A stretch of 64,000 bases of DNA from assembly GCF_004193775.1 (NCBI RefSeq), contig NC_041011.1, positions 40,617,167 through 40,681,166 of the forward strand, written 5' to 3'. The notes beneath the pieces were generated by a model. The model was given only the letters and a program-made list of their open reading frames with translations. It had not been told where the DNA came from and made no database searches. Every line of letters starts with the position of its first letter. Within the stretch, counting starts at the first letter, position 1. This stretch comes from Glycine soja. Taxonomy: Eukaryota; Streptophyta; Magnoliopsida; Fabales; Fabaceae. Both the position numbers and the translations under genes were made by a program. Positions 49,007 to 62,700 of the stretch are shown piece after piece.

Positions 49007-51435
49007 TCATGTAAGTATATATAACTATATGCAATCTTATAAATTACAATTGTTCTAGTGGACCTAGCAGTGATGCAACATTAATTTACGTGTCTCGCCT
49101 TATTTTAATATAATTTTTTATTAATAAATATCTTAAGCGTAATAAATTAAAAATATTAAAATCACAGTAGAAAAACATTAAAAATTATTATTAATTATAA
49201 GGTTGTATTAGTGGCATTTTTTATATTTCCTTTAATTTTAATTTTTTATTAATCTTTTTATAACGCTAATTAACATTGTATTCATTCAGTTTGGGATCAG
49301 TTAGGTGAGCTTTGGCGTTGCGATGAGGATTTTTGATTGGCAACATACAATGACAATCGAGTAGAAAAATAGTTGTCACCTACAAATATTTCGACATTCA
49401 AGTCAATGTCAAATTGAGGGGAGTGAAAAGTGAGATTTTAAATCATACCTATGCCTTAATATTGTGTTTAGTAGAGTGAAATAAATTGTGTTTAGTAGAG
49501 TGAAATAAATATGAATGAAAATGTGAGAATGAAAAGAGATGAAAAAGAATAAAGTAAGATTGTTTGATTTAGATGAAAGATGACGAAAACAGATAAAATA
49601 TTTAAATTAAAGTTGTTTGGTAGGTAAAAAAATAAAATAAGAAAATAAAATATTTATGCAAACTAAAAAGAATTTATGCCTTTTTAACAATTTTGCAAAA
49701 AAAAAAAACAATTTATATGAACAGACATATAATCGATTAAATGCTTATGATAACTTTTCTTTTAACACGGCACTCACGGGTATGGCTAGCCGTTTGAAAA
49801 TAGAAAAAAAATAAGGCACTCACAGGTATAAGCTTGCCACAAGGGAGAGGAGTCGTTCTTAAATAAAAAATTCTCAGTTTTACTGGACAATTTTACCGGT
49901 TTCACCTCAATTTTCTAGGTGAAAGGGCGCTCAATTAATGGACTCGATGTGAGTTTTTAAACTTTCAGCTTAAAACCATCTCAATCAAACATGTTGCATG
50001 CATCCACTTTCTGACTTTCAATCATCTTTCACCTATATCAAACAATGCATAAGTTCTTAAATAGCATTCACTTGGCATGAAAGATGGTAATTCTACGTGG
50101 TAATTAATTATACTGCACACGAATGATGTGGACATGATCAGAATGTCCGTGGTCAAGTTATTCCTAGCCAGCTGGGTGCCAATTAGGCTAATCACTTCGT
50201 GAAGTCGTAACCTAATCAGCATAATCGGAAACATATGAGATGCTGATAAAAAAATATGTGCAGCTAGCATGATAGTACTTATGTATACTATATATGTGGC
50301 TTACATTTCTGAGATCATGTCACAATTCACAAGTACAAGAAAACTAAAGGGTAATGATTCTCTTATATCCATAGCCGATTAGTGGTTACTGGTTACCAAA
50401 ATGGTGCTTTCTTTCTATTAATACATTTAAGTCATCGAGTGTACACTTCTTTGGCCCTTATGCATCCTAAGGTTATAGGTCCCCCATGTGGCCATGTTGA
50501 TTTGATATGTGTCTGAAAAAAGAATTAAGCAGTTATCATCTTTCATAGTACTTCAGTTATCGTGATCATTCACACTCGTGCTTTAAATTGTACAATAAAA
50601 TGCGCGCTTGTTTTCTTGAATATTGATGCATGTTGTAATCCTTTAGCAAAATGTTAACGCCATATACCTCAACAACAATAATGACTTGATTCGTATGTTT
50701 GTCTACCCACCAGTCGATGGTTGCATTCCAACCATGCATTATAATATGATCAATGCTATATCATCGTATATATAAATCCTCTTGTACTACTAGTATTATT
50801 ATTTTTTCCTTTATATATATGAAAATATTTTCCCTCTAATTATAGGAAATATAGACCACTTTTGAATATATTAATTATTAAATTTTTTATACCATTAATT
50901 GATTGTAGGTTTATCAATTAATTATTATTTTTATGCCCGTAATTTATTCTAAGTTTATAAATTAAACATTCACTCATTTTTTCAGGAAAGTAAATGCATT
51001 TATTAGAAATGCAATTATTAGACTACTCATAATATAAGTGACATCCATTGATTGAAAAAAAAAAACAAATCCTCAAATAGCAAGTAACAGGGACGGGATT
51101 CAGGGGCAAGCAAGGCCCCTCTTTAGGATGTTTGTGTATATATGAGGAAAAAAAAATAAAAATATTAATAAAGGAAAATATATAAAAAAATATATATTTT
51201 TGAGTTGATATTTACTTAAAATTTTCTAGAAGTATATTATATCTCTAATTTTATCCATAAAATTAAAAATAGGTATTTTTTAAACTTATTATTTATTAAA
51301 TAATTATTTATCAAAGCTTAAAAAAGTATATTGCTTCTTGATTTTTGTCATTGTCAAAATCTTTTATATGCCACAACACCACATGGGCCTTTCTATTTTT
51401 ATTTTTACGAGGTGGACCTTATTGATGCAACAATA
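49007..51435. other. Intergenic, no gene seen
   Basis: AT-rich. Includes a 24-bp tandem duplication at 49463-49511 (TGTGTTTAGTAGAGTGAAAT twice) and a loose direct repeat of GGCACTCAC-GGTAT near 49769 and 49815. Confidence 0.5.
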
Positions 51436-51526
51436 ATGAGGCAGTTGCTCTGTATCACTCCCTGTGTGCAAATCCTGTTTTTATAAAATATTTGGCTTAT
51501 TAAAAAAAAAAATATGAGGCAGTTGC
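51436..51526 (+). mobile_element. Short retroposition scar with 13-bp TSD
   Basis: ATGAGGCAGTTGC at 51436-51448 and again at 51514-51526 brackets about 65 bp ending in GGCTTATT plus an A-run. This is the signature of a strongly 5'-truncated LINE/SINE insertion. The inserted body is too short to assign. Confidence 0.65.
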
Positions 51527-52153
51527 ATCCTTGCACCTCAATAATTTTGAAAATCCCAACATTTGCATTACTTTTGTGAGTGCGTAGGCCATAGAGAAGG
51601 TGTTGTGAGAGTGTCACGGTGGAGAGTTACTGAGCGTGTCTTCATTTTCAATTGTCTGCTAGTGTCTAGTGTCTTACCGCTTCACCATACAGGGAGCTGC
51701 TAGTGTCAGAGATTTAATATTATTGGAGGAACAAAATCGTGGAAAAAACAAAGAAGTCTAAAATCACGAATTAAAAATTATAGAAATATCAAAACTGCAG
51801 TCCCTGCCAGGTTCTATTTTCCAAAACTCCATTGAGATTGCTCTGAATTATTTTTTCTGGAAACCAAAAATAGTATCCTGGAATAGTTATTTCAGAAGGC
51901 ACACAAAAGGGTGCTGCAGGTAGTTTTGGAATTATGTAAAAGTTAAAGGAGGTGTGAGTAGCAAAATATGGTGCAGAAAGCAACCTCCCAGCATTGATTG
52001 CTGAGGCTCTGCAAACGCTCCAGAGTCCACCAAGTGTCCAAATTGGGTTTGGGTCAATGGATCATCGTAGGCCTTCGTTGACATACAGTTGCGGCAATTT
52101 CTTTGAGCACCTAACTTTTCTTCTTGTACACCCAATATTTTTGGTTATTTCCA

Positions 52154-52226
52154 ATCCGTATGGGTCCATGAACATGTAACTTTCATGTTATTAACATGAT
52201 GCTCTAACTAACTGAGCTAATAGGAT
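52154..52226 (-). pseudogene. Degenerate tRNA-Ile(AAT)-like sequence
   Basis: On the minus strand it reads like a tRNA-Ile: CTATTAGCTCAGTTAGTTAG (D arm, box A), TGTTAATAACA with anticodon AAT, then TGTTCATGGACC where the T arm (box B) should be. Length 73 nt fits. The T arm and the inner acceptor stem carry mismatches, so it is a pseudogene or the head of a tRNA-derived SINE, not a functional tRNA. Confidence 0.6.
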
Positions 52227-52460
52227 AATTATATTATAAAATATATAATGTCACTATATATAATACTAAAATTTCTAATGTATATTTAATGCACATGTAA
52301 ATTTACATAATAAATTTTATGACAATTGATTTTGGTGCATTAAATATATTAGAATAAAATTAATTATTATAAAATTTATTAGAAATTAAAAAAAATTAAT
52401 TTGTAAAACATTTTCAAAAAAAATTAAAAAAAAATCTATAATCTGTATGTACATACACGA

Positions 52461-52504
52461 CAATCCATATGTTCAATCTGTATGAAGTATGAACATACGG
52501 ATTG
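52461..52504. repeat. Short inverted repeat
   Basis: CAATCCATATGTTCA pairs with TGAACATACGGATTG, 14 of 15 Watson-Crick plus one wobble, 14-nt loop. Confidence 0.7.
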
Positions 52505-52827
52505 CCAATCTGTAAGCTTGCTGATTATGAATTCACAAGTTTATGGATTACGAATCCCTAAGTTTGTCAGGGGTAATTTTGGAAAAGTGAAAAAATGTTG
52601 GGTGCACAAGTAATTATTAGATGCGCAAAATATTTCCCTTGAATTTTCGTGCAATTAGGCATTTAATCCTATCTGAAAAAGGATTTTGCTATTCCCAACC
52701 TATTATTGCTCTTTTTATCCCATACTGTATTTCTTATTTTCCCCCAAAAATACCCCTAACGAAAATGTGTTTCTTTTATGCAATACACATAACGAAAATG
52801 TATTTTCCTTTGTGTTAGGGGGAGAGG

Positions 52828-52832
<5 letters not shown>

Positions 52833-52868
<36 letters not shown>
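52833..52868. repeat. (AT)n microsatellite
   Basis: About 36 bp of AT dinucleotides. Confidence 0.95.
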
Positions 52869-52873
<5 letters not shown>

Positions 52874-53932
52874 TTTTATAATAAGGGGGTGAGGTCTTTA
52901 TGAACAACAAAAAAATATATTTATGTCTTCACTATTGCATAAAGAAAATGTGATTTCAATGTATAATAGTCAATAGACACAAAGAAAATACATACATTTT
53001 CATTAACACTATTGTCAATATTTTTTGACAGGCAGACTCTACTATTTTTATTTTTTTTTTAAAAAAGACCAAATAGAATAACAAGAAGACAAGTCGTATC
53101 CATTATATCAAATAGAAATTAGTATCATTAAACTAATCATGATAGTTCTAAATTAGTCCATATCTTACGAAAAGTAAATATAAATGAGCAAATTATTACA
53201 ATGAGACTCTAGTAATATTTACTATTTTCCTACATATCTATCTCCTTTAGTTGAAATGAATTGAATTATTGTATGCCGACCAAATATGGTATTTGTTATG
53301 AACGAGCTTCTCCGCTGCAATATCAATGCCGTTGTGGTCTAATACAAGGTAAGAGAGATTCATTCTCTAAATAAACCTATAAGAAGACACAATTAATTAT
53401 TGAGCGACTCATTTTATGTCGTCCAAGTTAGGGATAAACAGAATTATTGAGGCAATTCAGTTATATATTTTGGTTGGGTTCGTAGCCTTGGTATAAATAC
53501 CGTGTCCTTTTATAAAAAACCAAAAAATACTACAATATACCGCTTTCTATAAGAGAGGAAGGATAATCCAATTTGGAAAAGTAGGGAAATAAACATGATG
53601 AATATGGAAAATCCAATTTGTGTAGGTTCGCAAGTTTGGAACTGTTCGGCTCATGACTGGGGCTCTATCTTATCCTCACAAGTAACTAATTCTTATTTTT
53701 TTTTTCATATCTAAAATATTAATATTATTTTAATGATCATGTTTTATAAAAAAAATTAAATGAATTAAACATTTTATAATATTTGTCTCTATCTATTTAT
53801 CTATCTCTATGTGTATGTAAATAAAGTTAACAAACAAAATTAGTCTATTAAAAGTTGCTCACAAAATATCAATATTACATTAATTTAAGTGGAATTAAGT
53901 TTAAATCATTTAAATATATTTTTCACTCCATA

Positions 53933-54305
53933 TTTTAGGTTCAATTGACCATTTTGGTTACTTATTTATTTTGTTTAAAATTGTCATTTATCTTATAAAA
54001 ATCTACTTTGGTCATTTGTCTTTAAAATGATTTTTTAACTTTTGAAAAATTCATCCTTAATTTTTTTTTAAAAAAAATTACTTTGATACCTCATCTTATT
54101 TAAAAGGTTCGATCATAATGATCCTTCAATTATTTAAATATATTTAACATTTTCCTTTAAATAAACATCAAATAAATGATCACTTTGAATATATTTAAAT
54201 AAGATGTATTTTTAAAGTGAGTTTTTTAAAAGATAAAGAATCAAAATAGTATTTTTAAAAGATGAATACCAAACTAAACAAGAAAAATAATTTCATTTAA
54301 TGTTT
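53933..54305. mobile_element. Foldback MITE-like element
   Basis: The left arm (TTTTGTTTAAAATTGTCATTTATCTTATAAAAAT...) resembles the reverse complement of the right arm (ATTTTTCTTGTTTAGTTTGGTATTCATCTTTTAAAAAT...), centred near 54130 around a TGATCCTTCAATTATTTAA...AAATGATCA core. The match is loose and AT-rich. The phrasing resembles repeats common in legume intergenic DNA. Confidence 0.4.
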
Positions 54306-55772
54306 ATGGTTTTTGCAGGTAGATGAAAAAAACAAGATTTCTAAGAAAATTAACATTAGGCAACAATTTTACTAAAATAGTATTATTCTCTCTTAATTTT
54401 AATAAAGATATTACGAAGTCTTTCAAGATAGTATTATTTATTATAGGACAAAATTAAAATAAATATTTTAATATATTATTGAATAATAAAAACATCAATC
54501 ACTTTATAATTGTTTTAAAAGTTAAAACTACAATCATTTTTTAGGATGGAAAGAGAAATATAAAAGTCTAGTTTTCTTTGACCATTTAACATTTTCTTTT
54601 ATATGCTGAAAAAGGAAAAGAGAAAAATGATTTATAAAGATAACAAAATTAAAAAATTTGTTCGCTTTCACTTTACCTTCAATTTAAATTTTAAAATTTT
54701 CTTTGTTCTTGTGCTTTGTTTTGCTGTTCCAAACAGATCATAAAAAGAGTGAAATGCTAAACTTGTACGTTTTTTCTCTTTTAGTAACAGTTGTTGACAT
54801 GAATTAACAATTATGGTGTAAGTAACGGCGATATATATATTGTGGTCGCCACCAACTTTCGAGCCACATTATTGCAAGCAAGGTCCAACAGCAGCTGTCC
54901 TTGGTCGCACCATATGAAGCATCGACATCGACATCGTAGCATGATATCGTGTTGATATCAAACACTAATACGAACGTGTGTTGGACACCGAACACAACAA
55001 AAATGTACTTCATACCGTACTTAGTTATTGATCGGTGTCGCCGACATGATTGCCAGACCACTTAATAGTAACCACTTCCGCCGTTACCATTCTCTAACCA
55101 GTTATGTTGGCCAGAATCTTTCAATTATTGTTGCTGATAAAGATTTATTATGTTAGTATTTTTAGAACATTAACAGTGTCAACTTTTATAATTATATCAC
55201 ATTTTAATTTTATGTATACCTTTTTTTCGCTGAATTAATTTTATGTGTACTACCACTACTATAAAAGTAATATGTTTTGTATAATAGTATAAAATTAACT
55301 GATTTGACTATTAAATTGGAAACTTTTATAGAATACATCATGTTTAAAAAAATTTATGAAAATAAAATACTCATTTTATAATATTTTATCACACCATTTT
55401 ATTTTAATAAATAGTAGGAGTATGTTAATAAATACTCTTGTCCTCGTCAGATTAACTCTCCTTTTGGCTGATGCCTTGGAAATTGCTTTTGTTAGGAGTT
55501 AATTGCTTTTCTGTTCTTTTGTTGTTTAATTTCTGTCCGATAAAAAAAAGGAGTAATATGTTATTAATGAGAAAGTGAAAAGAAAAGGAAAAAAAATAAA
55601 TTAATTTTTTAGATTGTTTAATAAAACACAAAATGAAAGAGAAGAAAAATAGTTATTTTCTTCTCTTGTTTAATTGCGTAGAAAATAAAGTGACGCAAAA
55701 ATATATGTAAAATGACAAAAACGTACTCCTAAATAATTTTTTAAAATTGATATCTATTTAGGATGTTTTTGT

Positions 55773-55775
<3 letters not shown>

Positions 55776-55812
<37 letters not shown>
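55776..55812. repeat. (AT)n microsatellite
   Basis: About 37 bp of AT dinucleotides. Confidence 0.95.
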
Positions 55813-55816
<4 letters not shown>

Positions 55817-56534
55817 AATTAATCATATATCTCAATAGAAAAAATACTCTTAATCTTTACTGCTGACTAATAAGTTTCTATGCAATCAAAATTGGATTTT
55901 CAATCTAGAATTCTAATTCTATATATCATTCTGATATATCCTAGATTTATTTCCCTAGTTTAAATATATTTACGCAATATTTGTCAAAAATTACAACTTT
56001 TATAGCAAAGCAAGTGAGCTAGGCTTGAGCAACTATGCAAACAATAAATTAACATATCCTCTCATGCTACCCAGATAAGATTATTAGCAATATCTTATTT
56101 ATTTAGTATAGGCTTTTAAAAGGAAAACCGGAAAGTCCAACCGCCCAAAAGCCATTAAGTCATCACATATCTCTAGCTACCATTTGTCACGCGCATTTTT
56201 TTATTTCGCCATGGCTGTGCAAAATATATAATCTTAAAAAATTCTAATAGACATAATTGAATTTTATTTTTTGAGAACTTTAAATATCATGTAGAATAAT
56301 ATTTACTTTATAATGTAACTGATGAAAAATAATTCATATTTGAGCAAATAAAAAACAAGTTTAATTTTCATTTATATAATTGTCACATAAAAAATCCTCT
56401 TATGGATAACTTTAATTTAAAGTAACTACTATAAAATCAATAAGCTTAATAGCTTACTATATATATAATTAAATGATTATATTTTTAATTATTAACACAT
56501 TTTAATTAAATTCATAAAAAATAATTTGACAATA

Positions 56535-56608
56535 TGCCTACAGCTCAATTGGTTAAGTTGCAAAACATGAACATTAACTGTGATCATTGTGTGAATTTGA
56601 TCTACCAC
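56535..56608 (+). mobile_element. Possible tRNA-derived SINE head
   Basis: Box A-like CAGCTCAATTGGTTAAG at 56541-56557 and box B-like GTGAATTTGATCTACC at 56591-56606, spaced as in a tRNA. No clear 3' tail or target duplication was found. Confidence 0.3.
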
Positions 56609-58630
56609 CTTATACTTCATCTTTTTCTCATTCTTTTTGTAAGGTGTACTACTATCTCTTTCTTGACAAAAAGGTTGTCAATTATAATTTTAGAAATCAT
56701 TTTTAATTCATCTGCATAACTGGCGGTAAAAAAACAAAAATTAACAAAGCTTTTTTTGCGCTCTAATTTTAGTGAAACCTAGCATATATATATATATATA
56801 TTATACATCGATCCTTACAATTTTTTGCGACAATTAAATTATTCCAAACTATCAGCTTCATAAATTATGCTAAAACTTTGGCTAATATTGTTTTGAATAA
56901 TTTTTTGATCGTTGTCGTTTAAAACAATGTTCTTTTACTATATATATTGGAGTCTAAGATTTGGTAAAATATCATGGCGATCATAGCTATATGGACACTT
57001 GAGCTAAGGGCCTGTATATAGTTGTTGTTGCCATTTGGCACTGATAGTAGTAGCATTTCTAGCTACTTTATGTGATTAAATTCCGCCACATATCAAAATA
57101 AATTTTTCTGAAACATCCTTATCGATGTCAATGTCATACTCAAAGGGAAGGGGAGTGAACGTGTTTGTTTGTGGTCGAAACTGCTTTCTACTTTGGCAAA
57201 GTGGTTTTTTTTCTCCTTAGCCGTTGTTTTGATTCTTGTCCCTGCCCCTGCATGATGCATGAGGGAACTGTTTAGTGATGTAGTAGTAGGGTGCAGTTCC
57301 ATCACAACTGGGGAAATATATTGTATGGTCCATATGATGGATCCATCATGTGCTATTCTAATTCATAATGACAAATTCCTTTATGTCCAATCAAACAGCC
57401 CCAGAGCAATAACAAATCAGGTTAAGATATGTTTGGTCTGCATGGGGGCCAAACACTAGTACCACTACCTTGTATATCTATATACATATGTGTTTCCAAA
57501 GCTTAAGCATGCATTTCGTCGATCAAAAAACAATAAATAAATAATTGCATGCATGCATTCTAGGGTCCGGGTCCTTATTGGTTTAATTAGCTCATCTATA
57601 TTCTACTCTCCAAGAAACCAATGATGCATGACACATATATAGGGGAACATAGGGCTATATATGTGTGTGTTCATTCCTCAAAATAAAGGTACTAGTAGAA
57701 CCTCTTCCTTAGTGTGGGAGGGTTCATAAATAAAGAATCATCATAATTTGTTCTCTCTTCTAGAGTACTATTGTCGTTCTCTTCACACTCAACTTTGATA
57801 GACTTTTAAACGCATATATAGTGCCCTAGCTAGTTATATGACACAATTTATAATGTTAGGTAAGGTATAGTGAAAACCAACTAGGATACCATGTTTTTGC
57901 TTGTACGTAGCACGTGTGCTCACAGTGTGTGCATAATCAAAGAAGTTAATTATATAGCCCATAACTCAAATTGACAATTCCACTATGTATAATGATGTTT
58001 TAGAAAACTGGAGAAAGCTTCCTATCACCTGGAGAGACCAAAAGCCTTGAGAAGAATTTTGATTGGATGTGAATGAACTTTCCACTATAAGAATCACAAT
58101 AATTATTCAAAGGTATTTTGGATGGAGACGTAAAGAAGGTAGGTAAGGATTGTGGGCGATCCAAGAATTAGAGTAAATCGTTTTTTTTCTTTTCTTTGGT
58201 AGACGAAATTGAAATTGATCTTGCCCTGTACGTTAGGATATATATATATATACCTTTTGCGATTGATTTCCATGCTGAACTGGCTTCTGAATTTGACCAA
58301 TGTGGGTCTGATTCAATTTCAGAGTTGAATTGAATCAATTAATTAAATTTCTTTTTGGATGAAACTTTGTATGAACTTGCTCAATAATATACTCACTTCA
58401 CTTTTTTGTGTGTGCTAATTACATTGAAAGAGCCGAGTTGGATTTGAGGGAATGAAGCATTAATTGATTATTAGGACCCACAAAAGGTGTGTGATGAAAG
58501 GATTAATGGGGTAATCATTTTTTGTCCCTGATCATTGTTAGAACAAATGAAAGTTTGAAAAAAAAAGAAAGGAAAAAAAGCTTCAAATCCTACATCGTTC
58601 AGGATAAACACTTGAATAATGTTTCGCTCC
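56609..58630. other. Intergenic, no gene seen
   Basis: Short AT runs near 56785-56800 and 58240; no recognisable coding or RNA gene. Confidence 0.5.
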
Positions 58631-58640
58631 CTATATATAG
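58631..58640 (+). promoter_or_regulatory. TATA-like sequence upstream of the 38-bp array
   Basis: CTATATATAG followed by a pyrimidine-rich leader, about 140 bp upstream of the tandem array. Promoter function is inferred from composition only. Confidence 0.3.
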
Positions 58641-58778
58641 AGAGCTCATTTTTTCTTTTTTCCTTGTCCCATTTGAGAATTATTTTCTCAACTTTTTTTT
58701 CTCTCTTCCATTTTTTAGCCGATGCATTTCCGGTAAACTTCTCCCTCTTTCTTTCTGTCGCTCTAAAATTTTGATTGC

Positions 58779-59031
58779 TTTTAAGAGTGACTTTTTTAAG
58801 TCACATTTTTCGGTTACCTTTAAGAGTGACTTTATAAGTCATATTTTTCGGTTGCCTTTAAGAGTGACTTTGTAAGTCATATTTTTCGGTTGTCTTTAAG
58901 AGTGACTTCATAAGTCATATTTTTCGGTTGCCTTTAAGAGTGATTTTGTAAGTCATATTTTTCAGTTGGTTTTAAGAATGACTTTTTAAGTCACATTTTT
59001 CGGTTGGCTATTAGAGTGACTTTTCAAGTCA
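58779..59031 (+). repeat. Tandem array, 7 copies of a 38-bp unit
   Basis: Consensus unit TTTAAGAGTGACTTTATAAG plus TCATATTTTTCGGTTGCC. Six full copies and a partial seventh, diverging by a few bases. Each unit contains the inverted pair TGACTT/AAGTCA around 2-4 bases. It overlaps a reading frame ending at 58875 that I do not believe codes. Spacers are absent, so this is not a CRISPR array. Confidence 0.9.
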
Positions 59032-59706
59032 TACAAGAGGATGAAATTCTAGAAAAGGTTCCCTCAATGCAGTGGGAATCTTATACAGTGATCTGAGCTG
59101 TTTTATCCTAGGAACGTCGTGGTTGATAGTCTGCTTGCACAATTTTTGACAGTGCCACAAAACGTCTTAAAAAAAATTACATTATCCGTGACTCAGCCAG
59201 TAATTTTTTCGATTTGTCATAAACTATTGTTACAACACAGTGTGTTAGTGAAGTGAGAATAAAGCAACGACTTTTCTCTCAAATAACTTGTGATTTTGAA
59301 GCCTCTTCTGCACTTTATTCTATGCATATTAATATTGACAGCCAGTTATAGGACAAAAAAAGGATCCAGTAAGTTCACTCTTCCGATCCACTGCATGAAT
59401 TAATTTCTGGGCTATAGCTATATTCACGTTCAACAATACAATGCTCGTGCCGATCGAATTTGTACGTGTTTTGAAAAACAAATTAATTCAACCTTCTTTT
59501 CAAACAGTTAAAAGCCTTTTTCACCCATCACTTTCTTCCATATTCTAATTAATGATATTCATTTTATTTTCTCCCCAGCATGTACAATATTTAGTTTTTA
59601 TATATGCAACAGGTCACTTTGAAAAGGGTGAATTGAATTGTCTTTTTTTTTTTGTCAACCTCATTTGCATCGCTGGCTAGCTACTACAACAACTACATTT
59701 TTATTT

Positions 59707-59762
<56 letters not shown>

Positions 59763-62700
59763 CACAAAATAAAAACTAATGACATGTTAGCGCCAGAACA
59801 GTGTCACTAATCGCACAAAGACAAGTCTGTACTGACAACATCCTAAAATCTTGGAACACACTTCGTCAGTTTGATTAAATAATTGACTTGAAAAAAAATT
59901 AGACAATAGATCTCAAATATAATCCACAGTTTTGTTATTATTGGCTTAACTTGAATATTTCTTTTTTTATTTTTCTGTGTACAGAGATCAAAACGTTGTT
60001 AATTAATATAATTCTCTCATAAGCAATGACATAAGGATGAGCTGTTATACATTAGGAGAAATTAATAGTAGTACTGACTTATTATAAGTTATTGGAAAAA
60101 TAGGAGTAGTGATGATTAAATATGTGATTAGATAATTAATTTATAGATGACCATGGATGTAATTTTAATACATATAGGATGTCATTTATTAGGGACAAAG
60201 GCCAGTGTAGACCAACAGGCATGTGTGTTTCGTCCTTCTTCGGCAACAACAAAATCTGAATCCTTGAAATTAAACCTCTGTGTTTCCGTCCAAACATCTA
60301 TTGCTCAATACGGACAAATTTTCCGGTATCTTTAGCTAGATTCGACCAATGAACCAATTCCAAACCTTTCATTGATCATTCTTAATTAGTCTTCAATCAA
60401 TCCTATCTAAGTGATTGTGAACCAACGGTGAGTGTAATTTAAATTAACTACGCCCAAATTTGATAATCTTACCCACTCCATCGTCGACGCGGCATGCATG
60501 CATTTGCTCAAAACTAATCCATCGTATATATCCAAATTGAACCCTAGAGTTAACCAAACCAAGACTTACACAGATGTATGTATGTATGCGTTGTATCTGC
60601 CCAACTTGCATGACAAAATATGCATATCTTCATATGTAAAACCTAATTGGTTACCTTGCTTGATATTTCACTTTTGTCTTCAATAAGATTAAATAAAAGA
60701 AATCAGTATATATACATGTCCAATGAACTTAATATATGTGTACAAATCATCACCATTGCTTCCATGCCTTGTTTCAAATTAATGAATTGACCTGTGTAAA
60801 TATGTCTCCGGCTTCTTGATCAAACCGGCCTAATACCTAAATAATAATCTTTCATAGCCCTAACCACATCCACTTTTAATTAATAATGGTTGTAATTTAG
60901 TGTGGATTACCTAATCAATATCTCATTTCTTTGATCTCTGGGTTGAATTTCTAATGGACGGTACTTGCTTGACACCGCTAATTAATCATTTATAAATAAG
61001 ATTTTCTTTTTTGTCCTAGCAGGGTAGCATTTGCAACCTAAGTAATTTAATGTATGCCTAAAGTACGTGGTTTGCCATTTACTTTTATTCTACGGTGTTA
61101 TATATATATTGGTACTTGATTAATTTGCGCTTTGTAACAACCATTTCGTGCATTAATACACAAAGTCAATAATAATATTGAAGTGAGGTTTGAAGTCACC
61201 AATTATAAAATTTAAAAATAATCTGATATACATAAGTCATGACTTACGACGCCAGCAATGCCATTTTATTATCCATTCCACTTTGTTTTGTTTTAAGCAC
61301 GAATTTATCACCATGCATGTACAAAACGACAAGTATAGCTTTGTGCACAGAGTCGAAAAGAGGAAAAAAAAAACTATTCAGACTAGCCAGACTAATCCAC
61401 TAATTTATTCGGATGTTTTACTCGATTTAAATGACATGATATAAGGATTAACATGTAGATTATATAATCCCATAGATTCTATATTCATTAATTATTGGCA
61501 ATATGTACACACACGCATTCAGAAAAGCTGGTACGTAGGTAGACCTATATTAATTCCGAAAAATGATTTAGTTTCTTATTTACGTTTTAATTAAAACTAG
61601 TTTAAGTTAATTTCATGTGCATAATTTGTTTTAGAGATAGTATATAGTATGGACTTATCATTGTTTAATTTGTCCTATTATCAATTGGTTGTTAATGCAT
61701 ATTTTGCGGCCTGAGTAAGCCGAAAATTAATTAATAAAAAAAATAGTTCTTTGTATCTACCCACTGGCTGTAGATAACCTCGCTAGTCAAAAGTAAAGTA
61801 GATTTCGATTGTGATAATACGTCTTCACAGTTCCACCTTACACATGCAGAAGCAGTCACACATTAATGTATACATTACATACAAATGCTCCTATTGTTGT
61901 TTTTATGCATGAAAACAACCAGAACAAGCCATAAACGTACTATACTGTCTACTAATGGCTATTAATTATAATTTAAAATAATAATTAATAAATCCACACT
62001 TAATTAAGAGAGGCCCCCACTAAAAAAAAAAAGATGACAGGATTGCCTAATTTCTTGTTGCTACAGTTCCCTTTGTTAGAAGCATCTTAACCACATGATC
62101 AATGTATTAGGGATGACAACTGACAAGATACTTATATATAATATATTAGTGTAATAGTGATAGCTATTGTATGTGTGAGACAAAAATAAACAAATCGGGT
62201 TAATCCATTGGAATGAATTGTTAATTAGCACACTCTTCATTTTCAACGTATCTATTTATGTAACAATACCTTTGAATCATTCAAGCGAGTGCCAGTTGGG
62301 TCTAACATTTCTTTTAATGTTTCTAGAGGTTGGCCAATATTAACAGTGCTAATTAATTAATTAATTAACTAGGTGTGGAGATGCCATTTTTTTTTCTAAC
62401 TTCGAAATATACCAATTGCCTCTATTGGCATGTTTCGGGTTAACCTGTAGGGTGGGATTTAAGTTTAATTATGAGCAATTTTTGTCAGCAATTTGGCTGA
62501 GAAAGTTTGCATGCACTTTCAATCATAAGAAAACGAATGGCACATCCGGTTCCAAAGAATTTGGGCAATTAACGGTACCATCATCACTAATTCACTATCT
62601 ATCAATTTGCAACAAAGTTTGTGTTACGAAATTCAACATATATAGAGTAATTTGTTGTAGTCTCATAAGTTACGGATTTATTTTAACCAATAAAAGAAAA

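Larger units (their letters stand above)
52869..56534. other. Intergenic with a foldback element and AT run, no gene seen
   Basis: No frame has a recognisable domain; the 54804-55061 minus frame is unsupported. Confidence 0.5.

Noticed and set aside
58522..58875. 117-codon frame through the 38-bp array
   Set aside because: Repeat translation changes frame every unit (38 is not a multiple of 3), with no domain.
58779..59031. CRISPR-like array
   Set aside because: Repeats are contiguous without unique spacers, in a plant genome.
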